From contig CAVQWT010000006.1 of the NCBI GenBank assembly GCA_963717705.1, positions 372,001 to 436,000 of the forward strand: 64,000 nt of DNA, in the 5' to 3' direction. This document shows positions 44,454-53,406 of the stretch, in pieces (within the stretch, counting starts at the first letter, position 1; the number at the start of each line of letters is the position of its first letter). This DNA comes from CAVQWT01 sp963717705. GTDB lineage: Bacteria > Pseudomonadota > Gammaproteobacteria > Burkholderiales > Casimicrobiaceae. A program made the translations under genes and the position numbers. Under the pieces are notes generated by a model. That model searched no databases. It saw nothing but the letters and a program-made list of their open reading frames with translations, and was not told the origin of the DNA.

Positions 44454-45845
44454 ATGAAGCACCTGTCCCACGCACTCACCGGCATCGCGCTGGCGGCGTT
44501 TGGCGCCGCGGCCGCTGCACAGGCGCCGGCCGCCGCCCCCGCGGCCAAGCCGACGATGCCGGCGGTCTGTCTCAACTGCCACCAGGCGGCGCCGGCCACC
44601 CTCCGCGGCTACTTCGAGAACGTCGCCTTCAAGTCGAAGTCGCTCCAGCTCAAGCTCGACGCCAGCACCGAGATCATCCGGTTCGACGAAGGCACGCTCA
44701 AGGTCGTCGACGTCGAGAAGACCGGCAAGGGCGACATGCTGCGCGACATCGCCAAGGGTCGCGAAGCGCGCGTCGAGTACACCGAGAAGGACGGCGTCAA
44801 GACGGCGACGCTGATCTCGTTCAAGGGTCCGATCAAGCTCGCTCCCGAGAAGGAATTCAACTACTCGCAGGTGCTGGCGATCGTCGACCAGGGCCCGGCG
44901 AAGTCGAACGCCGTGCTGATCGACTCGCGTCCGCTGCCGCGCTTCCAGGAAGGCACGATTCCGGGTGCGATCAACCTGCCGTACCCCGCATTCGACAAGT
45001 TCACCGACCGGCTGCCGAAGGAAAAGGACAAGCTGATCGTGTTCTTCTGCCAGGGCGTCACCTGCATGATGAGCCCGAACTCGCTGCGCCGCGCCGAGGG
45101 CATGGGCTACACCAACGTCAAGGTCTTCCCCGGCGGCGCGCCCGAGTGGCTGGAGAAGAACGTCGGCGTCATCGCCGCGCCGTTCCTCAAGGACGCGTGG
45201 ATCGACAAGGACATCCCGCACGTGCTCGTCGACGTCCGCCCGGCGTCGACGGTCGCGCGCGACGGCTTCATCCCCGGCGCCGTCAACGTGCCGGTGTCGC
45301 AGGTAGGCTCGGTGCTGGGCACGCTGCCGCCCGCGAAGATGAAGGCGCCGATCATGGTCTACGACGGCGACAACGGCACGGCGGCGCGCGTCGCCGCGCT
45401 GGCCATCCACGACGCGGGACAGGTCAACGTCAACGTCATCACCGGCGGGTTCGACGCCTGGAAGAACGCGGGCTACAAGGTCGCCACCGGCACGCCGGCG
45501 ACCAAGCTCGCGTACGCGCCGAAGCCGCGTCCGGGCGAGATCCCCGTCGCCGAGTTCCTGGCGCTCGCCGCCAGCACCCCGGCCAACGTGCTGATCCTCG
45601 ACGTGCGCAACCAGGACGAGGCGAACGCCGGCATGATCAAGGGCGCCCTGCTGATCCCCGACGAGGACCTCGTGGCCCGCATGGGCGAGATCCCGAAGGA
45701 CAAGCGGATCATCGCGCACTGCTCGACCGGCGTCCGCGCCGAGATGGCGTACCACAAGCTCAAGGCCGCCGGCTACAACGTCGGCTTCGTCAAGGTCGAC
45801 ATGGCGATCGACAAGGCCGGGAAGGTCACGGTCGCGAAGGGCTGA
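44454..45845 (+). CDS. Exported CXXCH protein with three rhodanese domains
   Basis: 463 residues. Signal peptide (LTGIALAAFGAAAAAQ), then a heme-c-type CLNCH motif at residues 39-43, then a domain of about 110 residues with no recognised fold, then three rhodanese domains. Domain 1 (IDSRPLPRFQEGTIPGAINLP) has an active-site Cys in FFCQGVTC. Domain 2 (VDVRPASTVARDGFIPGAVNVP) has Asp in place of Cys (VYDGDNG), so it is probably structural. Domain 3 (LDVRNQDEANAGMIKGALLIP) has AHCSTGVRAE with Cys. Sulfur-transfer or thiol redox chemistry in the periplasm is inferred. GAAGGAGAAG is the ribosome-binding site. Convergent with a small cytochrome c. Confidence 0.85.
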   Translation: MKHLSHALTGIALAAFGAAAAAQAPAAAPAAKPTMPAVCLNCHQAAPATLRGYFENVAFKSKSLQLKLDASTEIIRFDEGTLKVVDVEKTGKGDMLRDIAKGREARVEYTEKDGVKTATLISFKGPIKLAPEKEFNYSQVLAIVDQGPAKSNAVLIDSRPLPRFQEGTIPGAINLPYPAFDKFTDRLPKEKDKLIVFFCQGVTCMMSPNSLRRAEGMGYTNVKVFPGGAPEWLEKNVGVIAAPFLKDAWIDKDIPHVLVDVRPASTVARDGFIPGAVNVPVSQVGSVLGTLPPAKMKAPIMVYDGDNGTAARVAALAIHDAGQVNVNVITGGFDAWKNAGYKVATGTPATKLAYAPKPRPGEIPVAEFLALAASTPANVLILDVRNQDEANAGMIKGALLIPDEDLVARMGEIPKDKRIIAHCSTGVRAEMAYHKLKAAGYNVGFVKVDMAIDKAGKVTVAKG

Positions 45846-45888
45846 GCGGGAACCGGGCGCGCCGGCCCGCGCCGTCGCGCCCGCCCAA

Positions 45889-45918
45889 GAAAAAGCCGGC
45901 CACGAGGCCGGCTTTTTC
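45889..45918. terminator. Bidirectional intrinsic terminator
   Basis: Perfect 13-bp palindromic stem (GAAAAAGCCGGCC / GGCCGGCTTTTTC) with an ACGA loop between the convergent rhodanese and cytochrome genes. It has T-runs in both directions. Confidence 0.95.
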
Positions 45919-45938
45919 GTTCCGCGAAGCGGGGACGG

Positions 45939-46226
45939 TCAGTTCGACAGCACCCACTTGATGATGCCGTCGAGCTCGGCGCCCGTCGGCTTCACCTTCG
46001 GGTGGCCCTTGCCTTCGGACAGCGCCTTCGCCAGGTTCGCCGGCGCGTCGGCCTTGCCCTTGAACTTCGCGGCGATGTCCTTGAACGACGGGCCCATCTT
46101 CTTGGTGTCCACGGCGTGGCAGGTCATGCAGCCGCCCTTGGTCGCGTCCTCGGCGGTCGCGGCATTCGCGGCACCGGCCATCGTCATGGCGGCCAGCGCA
46201 GCCGCGGCAATCAGCATCGACTTCAT
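45939..46226 (-). CDS. Small class I-type cytochrome c lacking the usual distal Met
   Basis: 95 residues. Signal peptide to ANA-A (residue 22), heme attachment CMTCH at 33-37, then MGPSFKDIAAKFKG and the C-terminal helix DGIIKWVLSN, as in cytochrome c-551/c8. The region where these proteins carry the axial Met (usually P-M-P-P) reads GHPKVKPTG, and no Met occurs after residue 44, so His or Lys may be the distal ligand. Periplasmic electron carrier. The open frame upstream of 46226 is not protein-like. It lies just beyond hypX on the same strand but with its own 220-bp upstream gap. Confidence 0.88.
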   Translation of the reverse strand: MKSMLIAAAALAAMTMAGAANAATAEDATKGGCMTCHAVDTKKMGPSFKDIAAKFKGKADAPANLAKALSEGKGHPKVKPTGAELDGIIKWVLSN

Positions 46227-46447
46227 GTGTGCTCCTTGTTCGAGTTGGTCCCGGCGGCCCGGGTGGGCTACGCACCGGCGCCGCCTGGCGCCAGACCCGT
46301 GCGATTGTAACGCGGGGCCGGCCAAACGGTTGACCGGGCACGGTGATTCCGGCGCCGGCGGCAGCGGCTGTTGTGGCGCCGCGACGTGACCCGGCGTCCC
46401 GCCGGCGCGGGCCGCGCCGGGCGCACGGAACCCCGGCACGCAGGCCG

Positions 46448-48214
46448 TTACACCCCGCCCCGCGGCTTCGCCGGTCGCGCCCGGTGCCGCGCCAGCCACA
46501 GCGGCGTGCGCGACCGCGGCGACTTGTGGACGAAGTGCCAGCGGGCGACGTGGTAGCTCGAGTCGAAGCCGTAGAAGTTGAGCTTCATCCGCTCGAGCTC
46601 CTGCGCCCGGTACGCCGCCAGCGGCTTCGCGGCCTCGTCGGCGGCGCGGCGCGCGTTGCGGGCGGCCAGCGCGTCGGCGAAGCCGGGGTCGGCGGACAGC
46701 GCCTGCGCCCGCGCGATCGCGCCGGCCAGGAACGACGCCGGGTCGCGGCCGAAGTGGTCGTCGATCAGGCCCATCGCCTTGGCCTCGGTCACGCCCACCG
46801 GCAGCCGTGCCTGCGTCACCGCCGCCGCCTGCGCCGGGGTCACCCGCCGCGGCAGCAGGTACGTCCAGTACTCGGAGCCGTAGAGATTGCCCATGCCCTT
46901 GTAATGCGGGTTAAGCACCACGCCGTCGCGCGCCCAGACGCGGTCGGCAGCCAGCGCCAGGAACACGCCGCCGGCGCCGCCGTTGCCCTGCAGCGCGGCC
47001 ACCGTCAGCTGCCGGTCGGCGGTGACGATCGCGTGGACGAGGTCGTTCATTGCGTTGATGTTGAGCCACGACTCCTGGGCGGGCTCGGCCGCGGCCTCGA
47101 TGGCATTGAGGTGGATGCCGTTGGACCAGAAGTCGGGCCCGCCGGCGAGCACCAGCACGCGCACCGGCCGCGCCGTCGCCGCGAGGAATGCCTGCCGGAG
47201 CGCCTCGCACTGCGCGGTGTCGAAGGCCCCGTTGTGGAACGCGAAGTGCAGCACGCCGACGTCGCCATGCTCCTCCCAGCGGATCGGCGGCCACGCGTCG
47301 CCGGGAACCGCAACGGGCGTCACGTCCGGCACGCCGTCGAGGCGCGCGCCCAGCACCTGCGCCGCGGGCCGCTTGAACGCGTCGGCGTCGTCGGCGCGCT
47401 TGAGGTGGCCGATCCACACGGCGCCGTCGACGGTGGCGCGCAGGATCGCGCCGTCGTGCCGGCCGACCACCTCGCCCGGCGCGCCGCGCGCGGCCGCGTC
47501 CGCATGCGCGTCGAACAGCAGCACCGGCAAACCCAGCAGCTCGTCACGGACGCCGGGAAAGCCGTCGGCCGCGCGAAGGTGGCGCAGCACAGTCGCCGTG
47601 TCGTCGCGCGTCCAGTCGAGCGCGCGGTCGGCCTGCGTCATCAGCGGCCGCAGCCGGCCCGGCGCGACGGACGGCGCGGGTGCGGCGGACGACGGGGCGA
47701 ACGCGGGCGTCGCGCCCGGCGCGGGACCCGGCCACGCCGCCAGCGGCGTCGGTGGCACGCCGGCCGCGAGCTTCGCCAGCGCCTCGCGCACCGCCGCCAC
47801 CGCGGCCTCGGTGACCTCGTTGCGGTAGACGCTCGACTTGGTCGCCGCGCGCAGCGGGAACGTCGCCGTCGCGTAGACGTCGCCGGCGTCCATCTCGGCG
47901 TTCGCGCGCAGCACCGTGACGCCCCACTCGGCCACGCCTTCCTGCAGCGCCCAGTCGAGCGCCGACGGGCCGCGGTCGCCGACGATGCCCGGATGCACGA
48001 CGAGGCAGGGATGCCGCCGCCAGACGCTCTCGGGGATCCTGCGCCGCAGGTACGGCGCGACGACGGCGTCGGGTCGCCACGCGGCGACCGCCTCCCCGGT
48101 GACCGTGTCGTTGACGTCGAACTCGACCGAGACCTCGTGGCCGTCGGCGTTGAGCTCGACCCACAGCCGCTGCGTCAGGCTGTTGAACGCGTGGCAGAGG
48201 AGCAGCAGGCGCAT
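46448..48214 (-). CDS. hypX: HypX, formyl-dependent CO-supplying hydrogenase maturation protein
   Basis: 588 residues, last gene of the hox/hyp operon. HypX makes the CO ligand of the NiFe active site from formyl-tetrahydrofolate, allowing maturation in air. The N-terminal half (to about residue 270) is formyltransferase-like (PCLVVHPGIVGDRGPSALDWAL is the hydrolase/transferase core), and the C-terminal half (about 285-550) is enoyl-CoA hydratase/isomerase-like (NGIHLNAIE; LQGNGGAGGVFLALAADRVWARDGVVLNPHYKGMGNLYGSEYW). The MKLNFYGFDSSYHVARWHFVHK end is characteristic. An Ala/Pro-rich insert lies near residue 165. Separated from hypE by 93 bp. Confidence 0.93.
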   Translation of the reverse strand: MRLLLLCHAFNSLTQRLWVELNADGHEVSVEFDVNDTVTGEAVAAWRPDAVVAPYLRRRIPESVWRRHPCLVVHPGIVGDRGPSALDWALQEGVAEWGVTVLRANAEMDAGDVYATATFPLRAATKSSVYRNEVTEAAVAAVREALAKLAAGVPPTPLAAWPGPAPGATPAFAPSSAAPAPSVAPGRLRPLMTQADRALDWTRDDTATVLRHLRAADGFPGVRDELLGLPVLLFDAHADAAARGAPGEVVGRHDGAILRATVDGAVWIGHLKRADDADAFKRPAAQVLGARLDGVPDVTPVAVPGDAWPPIRWEEHGDVGVLHFAFHNGAFDTAQCEALRQAFLAATARPVRVLVLAGGPDFWSNGIHLNAIEAAAEPAQESWLNINAMNDLVHAIVTADRQLTVAALQGNGGAGGVFLALAADRVWARDGVVLNPHYKGMGNLYGSEYWTYLLPRRVTPAQAAAVTQARLPVGVTEAKAMGLIDDHFGRDPASFLAGAIARAQALSADPGFADALAARNARRAADEAAKPLAAYRAQELERMKLNFYGFDSSYHVARWHFVHKSPRSRTPLWLARHRARPAKPRGGV

Positions 48215-48307
48215 GGGATCCCGGGGGTGGCGGCGGGGCGGCGGCAGAGCGGCACCGGGCGGCGCAGGGCCGCGGACCGGGTCGGCCCGCCGCCCGCGCG
48301 GCCCCGC

Positions 48308-49432
48308 TCAGCAGATCCGCGGCAGCTGCTCGCCGGTGAGCCAGTCGACGACGCGCCGGCCGCCGAAGCTCGTGTCCATCTGCACGAAGTGGTGCGGGTC
48401 CTCGATGCAGCTGCCGATGATCGCCGCGTCGCGGCCCAGCGGATGCGCGCGCATGGCCGCCAGCAGCGGCGCGGCGTCCTCCGGCGCGCAGATCGCGACC
48501 AGCTTGCCCTCGTTGGCGACGTACAGCGGATCGAGGCCGAGGAACTCGCAGGCGGCCGCCACCTGCGGCCGCACCGGCACCGCGGCCTCGCGGATGACCA
48601 TGCCGCAGCCCGATTGCCGCGCGAGCTCGTTCAGCGTCGTCGCGAGCCCGCCGCGGGTCGGGTCGCGCAGCGCGCGCAGTCCCGGCGCCGCAGGCAGCAT
48701 CGCCGCGACGAGGCCGTGCAGCGCGGCGGTGTCCGATTCGATCGTCGTCTCGAACGACAGGTTCTCGCGCAGCGACATGATCGCCACGCCGTGGTCGCCC
48801 AGCATGCCCGAGACGAGGATCGAGTCGCCCGGGCGCGCGCGGTCGCCGGACAGTTCGACGCCCGCGGGCACCACGCCCACGCCGGTGGTGGTGATGAACA
48901 CGCCGTCGCCCTTGCCCTTCTCGACGACCTTGGTGTCGCCGGTGACCACCGGCACGCCGGCCTCGCGCGCGGCGGCCGCCATCGACTCGACGATGCGTTT
49001 CAGGTCCGCCAGCGGAAAGCCCTCCTCCAGCACGAACCCGGCCGCGAGGTAGAGCGGCGTCGCCCCGGCCATCGCGACGTCGTTGATCGTCCCGTGCACC
49101 GACAGGCAGCCGATGTCGCCGCCCGGGAAGAACAGCGGCGAGACGACGTGGCTGTCGGTGGCCATCACCATCCGTCCGGCGGGCGCCGCGAACGCCGCCT
49201 GGTCGTTGCCCTGGCGCAGCCACTCGTTGTCGAAGGCGCGCGCGAACAGCTCGTCGATCAGCTGCGCCATCGCGCGGCCGCCGCTGCCGTGGGTCATGTC
49301 GACGCGGCCGTGCCGGAAGTCGATCGGCCGCACGTAGCCGGTGCGCACCTTGCGCGCGGCGGGCGCGGCCGCCTGCGCGGCGGGCGCGGCCGGTGCCGCA
49401 TCGCCGCGCGGAATCGAATGGTCGTCGTTCAT
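48308..49432 (-). CDS. hypE: Hydrogenase maturation protein HypE
   Basis: 374 residues. HypE dehydrates the thiocarbamate on its C-terminal Cys to thiocyanate, the source of the CN ligands. The C-terminus PRIC supplies that Cys. The AIR-synthase-like ATP domain is clear (DMTHGSGGRAMAQLIDELF, DSHVVSPLFFPGGDIG, VVTGDTKVVEKGKGDG). A 40-residue Ala-rich leader is longer than usual. Lies 10 bp after hypD. Confidence 0.96.
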   Translation of the reverse strand: MNDDHSIPRGDAAPAAPAAQAAAPAARKVRTGYVRPIDFRHGRVDMTHGSGGRAMAQLIDELFARAFDNEWLRQGNDQAAFAAPAGRMVMATDSHVVSPLFFPGGDIGCLSVHGTINDVAMAGATPLYLAAGFVLEEGFPLADLKRIVESMAAAAREAGVPVVTGDTKVVEKGKGDGVFITTTGVGVVPAGVELSGDRARPGDSILVSGMLGDHGVAIMSLRENLSFETTIESDTAALHGLVAAMLPAAPGLRALRDPTRGGLATTLNELARQSGCGMVIREAAVPVRPQVAAACEFLGLDPLYVANEGKLVAICAPEDAAPLLAAMRAHPLGRDAAIIGSCIEDPHHFVQMDTSFGGRRVVDWLTGEQLPRIC

Positions 49433-49442
49433 TGCGGACCCT

Positions 49443-50594
49443 TCATCGCGGTTCCCCCCGGGCCGGCGCCTCGGCGTCCTTGAAGCGCCCGTAGGTGTAG
49501 TGTGCGGCGCAGGCGCCCTCGGACGAGACCATGCACGAGCCGATCGGATTGTCGGGCGTGCAGACGGTGCCGAACACCTTGCAGTCGACGGGCTTCTTCA
49601 CGCCGCGCAGGATGGCGCCGCATTCGCACGCCTTGTGGTCCGGCACCGAGACGTACTCGATCCCATAGCGCGCCTCGGCGTCGAACGCGGCGTACTTCGG
49701 CTTGATCTTCAGCGCGCTGTACGGCACCTCGCCCAGCCCGCGCCATTCGAACGTGCGCCGCAGCTCGAAGACGTCGGCGACCAGTTCCTTTGCCTTCAGG
49801 TTGCCCTCTCGGGTGACCGCGCGGGTGAACTCGTTCTCGACCTCGGCGCGGTCCTCGTTGAGCTGGCGGACCAGCATAAGGATCGCCTGCATCACGTCGA
49901 GCGGCTCGAACCCGGCGATGACCACCGGCTTGGCGTACTCCTCCGCGAAGTACTCGTAGGGCTGGCTGCCGATCACCGTCGACACGTGCGCGGGGCCGAC
50001 GAAGCCGTCGAGCGGCACCGTGCCGTACTCGCGGACCTCGGGCGACTCGAGGATGTGGCTGATCGCCGCCGGCGTCAGCACGTGGTTGCAGAACACGCTG
50101 AAGTTCGCGAGCCCCAGCGCCTCGGCCTGCCGGATCACCAGCGCCGTAGGCGGCGTCGTCGTCTCGAAGCCGATGGCGAAGAACACGACCTCGCGATCGG
50201 GGTGCTGCTGCGCGATGCGCACCGCGTCGGCGGCCGAATAGAGCATGCGGATGTCGGCGCCGGCCGCCTTGGCCTTCAGCAGCGACAGCCCCTTCGACGC
50301 CGGCACGCGCATGGTGTCGGCGTAGGTGCACAGGATCATGCCCGGGCGCTGCGCCAGCGCGATCGCGTTGTCGATGCGGCCGATCGGCAGCACGCACACC
50401 GGGCAGCCGGGGCCGTGGATCATCTCGATGTTCGGCGGCAGCAGGTCCCGCAGGCCGTAGCGGGCGATCGCGTGGGTGTGGCCGCCGCAGAACTCCATCA
50501 GCCGGTAGCTGCGGCCCGGCTGCACCTCGGCGGCGATCCTGTCGGCGATCTTGCGGGCGACGCCGCCATCGCGGAATTCCTCGATGTAGCGCAT
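49443..50594 (-). CDS. hypD: Hydrogenase maturation protein HypD
   Basis: 383 residues. HypD is the [4Fe-4S] scaffold on which, with HypC, the Fe(CN)2CO unit is built. The conserved motifs are intact: FCGGHTH (Cys ligand), GPGCPVC, GFETTTPPTA, and the C-terminal Fe-S cysteines in CECGAILRG, DCKVFGTVCTP and GSCMVSSEGAC. Full family length. Confidence 0.97.
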   Translation of the reverse strand: MRYIEEFRDGGVARKIADRIAAEVQPGRSYRLMEFCGGHTHAIARYGLRDLLPPNIEMIHGPGCPVCVLPIGRIDNAIALAQRPGMILCTYADTMRVPASKGLSLLKAKAAGADIRMLYSAADAVRIAQQHPDREVVFFAIGFETTTPPTALVIRQAEALGLANFSVFCNHVLTPAAISHILESPEVREYGTVPLDGFVGPAHVSTVIGSQPYEYFAEEYAKPVVIAGFEPLDVMQAILMLVRQLNEDRAEVENEFTRAVTREGNLKAKELVADVFELRRTFEWRGLGEVPYSALKIKPKYAAFDAEARYGIEYVSVPDHKACECGAILRGVKKPVDCKVFGTVCTPDNPIGSCMVSSEGACAAHYTYGRFKDAEAPARGEPR

Positions 50595-50604
50595 CGGCGT
50601 CTCC

Positions 50605-50865
50605 TCAGCCCGCGGCCGGCGCCGGCGGCGCGCCGTCGGCGCCTGCGGCCAGCAGCCCCGCGCTCGCGAATTCGGCCAGCGTGCGCTCGGCCTCGGCGGG
50701 GTCGAGCAGCGTCAGCGCGTAACCGACGTGGACGATCACGTAGTCGCCGGGCGCGACGCGGTCGAGAAGCGCGGTCGATATCTCCCTCTGTACGCCGGCG
50801 ATGTCGATCTTCGCGGTGTCGGTTCCGGTCAGCGCGACCACGCGCGCGGGCAAGGCTAGGCACAT
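50605..50865 (-). CDS. hypC: Hydrogenase assembly chaperone HypC
   Basis: 86 residues. It opens with MCLALPARVV, whose Cys2 binds the Fe(CN)2CO unit and the pre-large subunit. An OB-like fold follows (DYVIVHVGYALTLLDPAEAERTL). The C-terminal Ala/Pro/Gly tail is variable. Start at 50865 fixed by the MC motif. It lies 2 bp from hypF. Confidence 0.94.
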   Translation of the reverse strand: MCLALPARVVALTGTDTAKIDIAGVQREISTALLDRVAPGDYVIVHVGYALTLLDPAEAERTLAEFASAGLLAAGADGAPPAPAAG

Positions 50866-50867
50866 CG

Positions 50868-53372
50868 TCAGGACTCCTTCGACAGCACGTGGCGGGCGAC
50901 CCAGGCCTGGCCCAGGCCGAGGCCGCCGTCGTTGGGTGGCGCCTGCTCGGCTTCGAGCAGGGCGATGCCGCGCTGCGCGAGCGCTGCGCGCAGTCCGCGC
51001 GCGAGCACGGCGTTGAGGAAACAGCCGCCGCCGGCCGCGACTTCGCGCAGTCCGTGCTTCGCCGCGGCGACGGCGATCCATTCGGCCAGCGCGGCGACCA
51101 GCGTGGCGTGGAACAGCGCCGCGCCGAAGCCCGCGTCGCCCTCGTCGGCGAGTCGCGCCAGCAGCGGGGTCAGGTCGAGTTCTCCGGCGGCGCCGATCGC
51201 GTAGCCGGTGGCATCCGGTGCGACCGCCCCGTGGGCCGCGGCGAGGCCTTCGAGCAGCATCGCCGCCTGGCCTTCGAACGCCATCCGGCGCGACACGCCG
51301 AGCAGTCCCGCGGCGGCGTCGAACCAGCGGCCCATGCTGGTGGTGGCGGGCGCGTGCAGGTCGCGCGCGAGCAGCGTGGCGATGGTCGCCGCCGCCGGCT
51401 CGTCGGCGTAGCGCGCGGCGATGTCGGCGCCGCGTCCGGCCCGCGCGAGGGCTGCCGCCGCCATCCGCCAGGGCTCGCGCGCGGCACGGTCACCGCCGGG
51501 GAGCTTCAATGGCGAGAGGTGCCCGATGCGCGTGGCCGCCGCGCCGTCGACGAGCAGCAGCTCGCCGCCCCACGCGCCGCCGTCGGTGCCGAGTCCCACG
51601 CCGTCCAGCGCGACACCCAGCGCCGGGCCCTCGCGCCGGTGCTCGGCCAGGACCGCGCCGATGTGCGCGTGGTGGTGCTGGACGGCGATCGCCGGCACGT
51701 CCCACGCTGCGGCGAGCCGCGCGGCGAGGTGCGAGCTGTAGAAGTCGGGATGCAGGTCGTGCGCGACAGCGCGCGGCGTCACCTGCAGCGTATCGACCAG
51801 ATGCTCGATCGCGAGGTCGAGCGACGCGCGGGTCGGCGCGTTGTCGAGGTCGCCGACGTGCTGCGCGAGGAACGCCTCGTCGCCGCGGGTCACGCAGGGG
51901 GCGTTCTTGAACCAGCCGCCGGTGGCGACGATCGACGCCGCGGCTCCGCCGGCGGCGCCGGCGCGGGCGGCGGCCCTTACCGAACCGCGGGTCGGTGCGT
52001 CCCCGGCCGCCGCGGCCGCGGCAGGCGAGTCCCCGGCCGGCAGGTCCCTGGCCGCCGCGCGCGGGATCGGTGCGAGCCGGATCGCCAGCGGCGTGTAGCC
52101 GCGCGCGCGGCGCAGGAACTGCGGCGCGCCCGACGATGCGGTGCGCACCACGCTGTCGTCGCAGCGGATCACGATGTCGCGGTCGTGCACCAGCAGCGCG
52201 TCGGCGATGCCGCCGAGCCGCGCGACCGCCTCGGCGTTGTCGATGACCAGCGGCTCGCCTCCGGGGTTCGCGCTGGTCATCACCAGCACCAGCGGCTGCG
52301 GCGCCGCCAGCCACGCGGTGCCCGACGGACGTCCTGCGGCCTCGTGGAACAGCAGGTACTGCAGCGGCGTGTACGGCAGCATCGCTCCCAGCCACGCGAG
52401 CCCGGGCGCGACGCCGGGCAGCGCGGCGTCGGCGCCGGCGGCCTTGGGCGCCAGCACCACAGGGCGCGCCGCCGACTCGAGCAGCGCGCGCTCGGCGGGG
52501 CCGACCTCGGCCAGCCCGGCCAGCGACGCCGCGTTGGCGACCATCACCGCGAACGGCTTGGCCTCGCGCGACTTGCGCGCGCGCAGGCGCGCCACCGCCT
52601 CGCCGTCGCGGGCGTCGCAGGCGAGGTGGAAGCCGCCGAGGCCCTTGATCGCGACGATCCCGCCGCGAGCGAGGCGGAGGACGGTGGCGGCGACCGGGTC
52701 GACCGCGTCCAGCGGCGCGCCGTCCGGTGCGAGCAGCGCGAGCCGCGGACCGCAGGCGGGGCAGGCGTTCGGCTCGGCGTGGAACCGGCGGTGGTCGGGC
52801 GCGCGGTATTCGGCGAGGCAGGCCGGGCATTGCCCGAACGCCGCCATGCTGGTCTGCGCTCGGTCGTAGGGCAGTCCGCGCGTGATCGTGTAGCGCGGGC
52901 CGCAGTTGGTGCAGTTGATGAAGGCGTAGCGCCAGCGGCGGTCGGCGGGATCGAACAGCTCGGCGAGGCAATCGGGGCACACGGCGGTGTCGGGCCCGAT
53001 CGCCGTCGTCGCGCGCCCGCCCGCCGTCTCGACGATGGTGAAGCCCGATGCGGCGCGCAGCGGCAGCGCCCCGGCGGTCACCGTGTCCACGCGCGCCAGC
53101 GACGGCGCCGTGGTCGCGAGGCGCCGCGCGAACTCGTCGAGCACCGGCAGGGCGCCCTCGACCTCGATGGTGACGCCGCCAGCGTCGTTGCGCACGAACC
53201 CGGCGAGCCCGAGCTCGCGCGCGAGCCGGTAGACGAACGGGCGGAAGCCGACCCCCTGGACCACGCCGGTCACCAGGATGCGGCGGCGCGCGCACGCGTC
53301 CGCCGTCGGCGCCGCGACCTCGCCGCCGGGGGGCGCGGCAGCACCGATGCGGTCCGGGATGCGCATGTCCAT
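50868..53372 (-). CDS. hypF: Carbamoyltransferase HypF
   Basis: 834 residues. HypF uses carbamoyl phosphate and ATP to carbamoylate HypE. Domains in order: acylphosphatase (VTGVVQGVGFRPFVYRLA), two zinc fingers (CPDCLAEL ... CTNCGPRY; CPACLAEY ... CPACG), YrdC-like (KGLGGFHLACDA, KSREAKPFAVMV), and the Kae1-like C-terminal domain with the HHHAHI metal site and SMGRWFDAAAGLLG. An Ala-rich insertion of about 45 residues interrupts the region near residue 460. Start at 53372, or at 53366 (MRIPD). Confidence 0.95.
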   Translation of the reverse strand: MDMRIPDRIGAAAPPGGEVAAPTADACARRRILVTGVVQGVGFRPFVYRLARELGLAGFVRNDAGGVTIEVEGALPVLDEFARRLATTAPSLARVDTVTAGALPLRAASGFTIVETAGGRATTAIGPDTAVCPDCLAELFDPADRRWRYAFINCTNCGPRYTITRGLPYDRAQTSMAAFGQCPACLAEYRAPDHRRFHAEPNACPACGPRLALLAPDGAPLDAVDPVAATVLRLARGGIVAIKGLGGFHLACDARDGEAVARLRARKSREAKPFAVMVANAASLAGLAEVGPAERALLESAARPVVLAPKAAGADAALPGVAPGLAWLGAMLPYTPLQYLLFHEAAGRPSGTAWLAAPQPLVLVMTSANPGGEPLVIDNAEAVARLGGIADALLVHDRDIVIRCDDSVVRTASSGAPQFLRRARGYTPLAIRLAPIPRAAARDLPAGDSPAAAAAAGDAPTRGSVRAAARAGAAGGAAASIVATGGWFKNAPCVTRGDEAFLAQHVGDLDNAPTRASLDLAIEHLVDTLQVTPRAVAHDLHPDFYSSHLAARLAAAWDVPAIAVQHHHAHIGAVLAEHRREGPALGVALDGVGLGTDGGAWGGELLLVDGAAATRIGHLSPLKLPGGDRAAREPWRMAAAALARAGRGADIAARYADEPAAATIATLLARDLHAPATTSMGRWFDAAAGLLGVSRRMAFEGQAAMLLEGLAAAHGAVAPDATGYAIGAAGELDLTPLLARLADEGDAGFGAALFHATLVAALAEWIAVAAAKHGLREVAAGGGCFLNAVLARGLRAALAQRGIALLEAEQAPPNDGGLGLGQAWVARHVLSKES

Positions 53373-53406
53373 CGGCGGCGTGGGGATGAGGCCCGGGCCG
53401 CGGCGG

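Noticed and set aside
46343..49483. 1046-codon plus-strand frame opposite hypX and hypE
   Set aside because: Shadow frame; no recognisable domain, while the opposite strand carries intact HypX and HypE.
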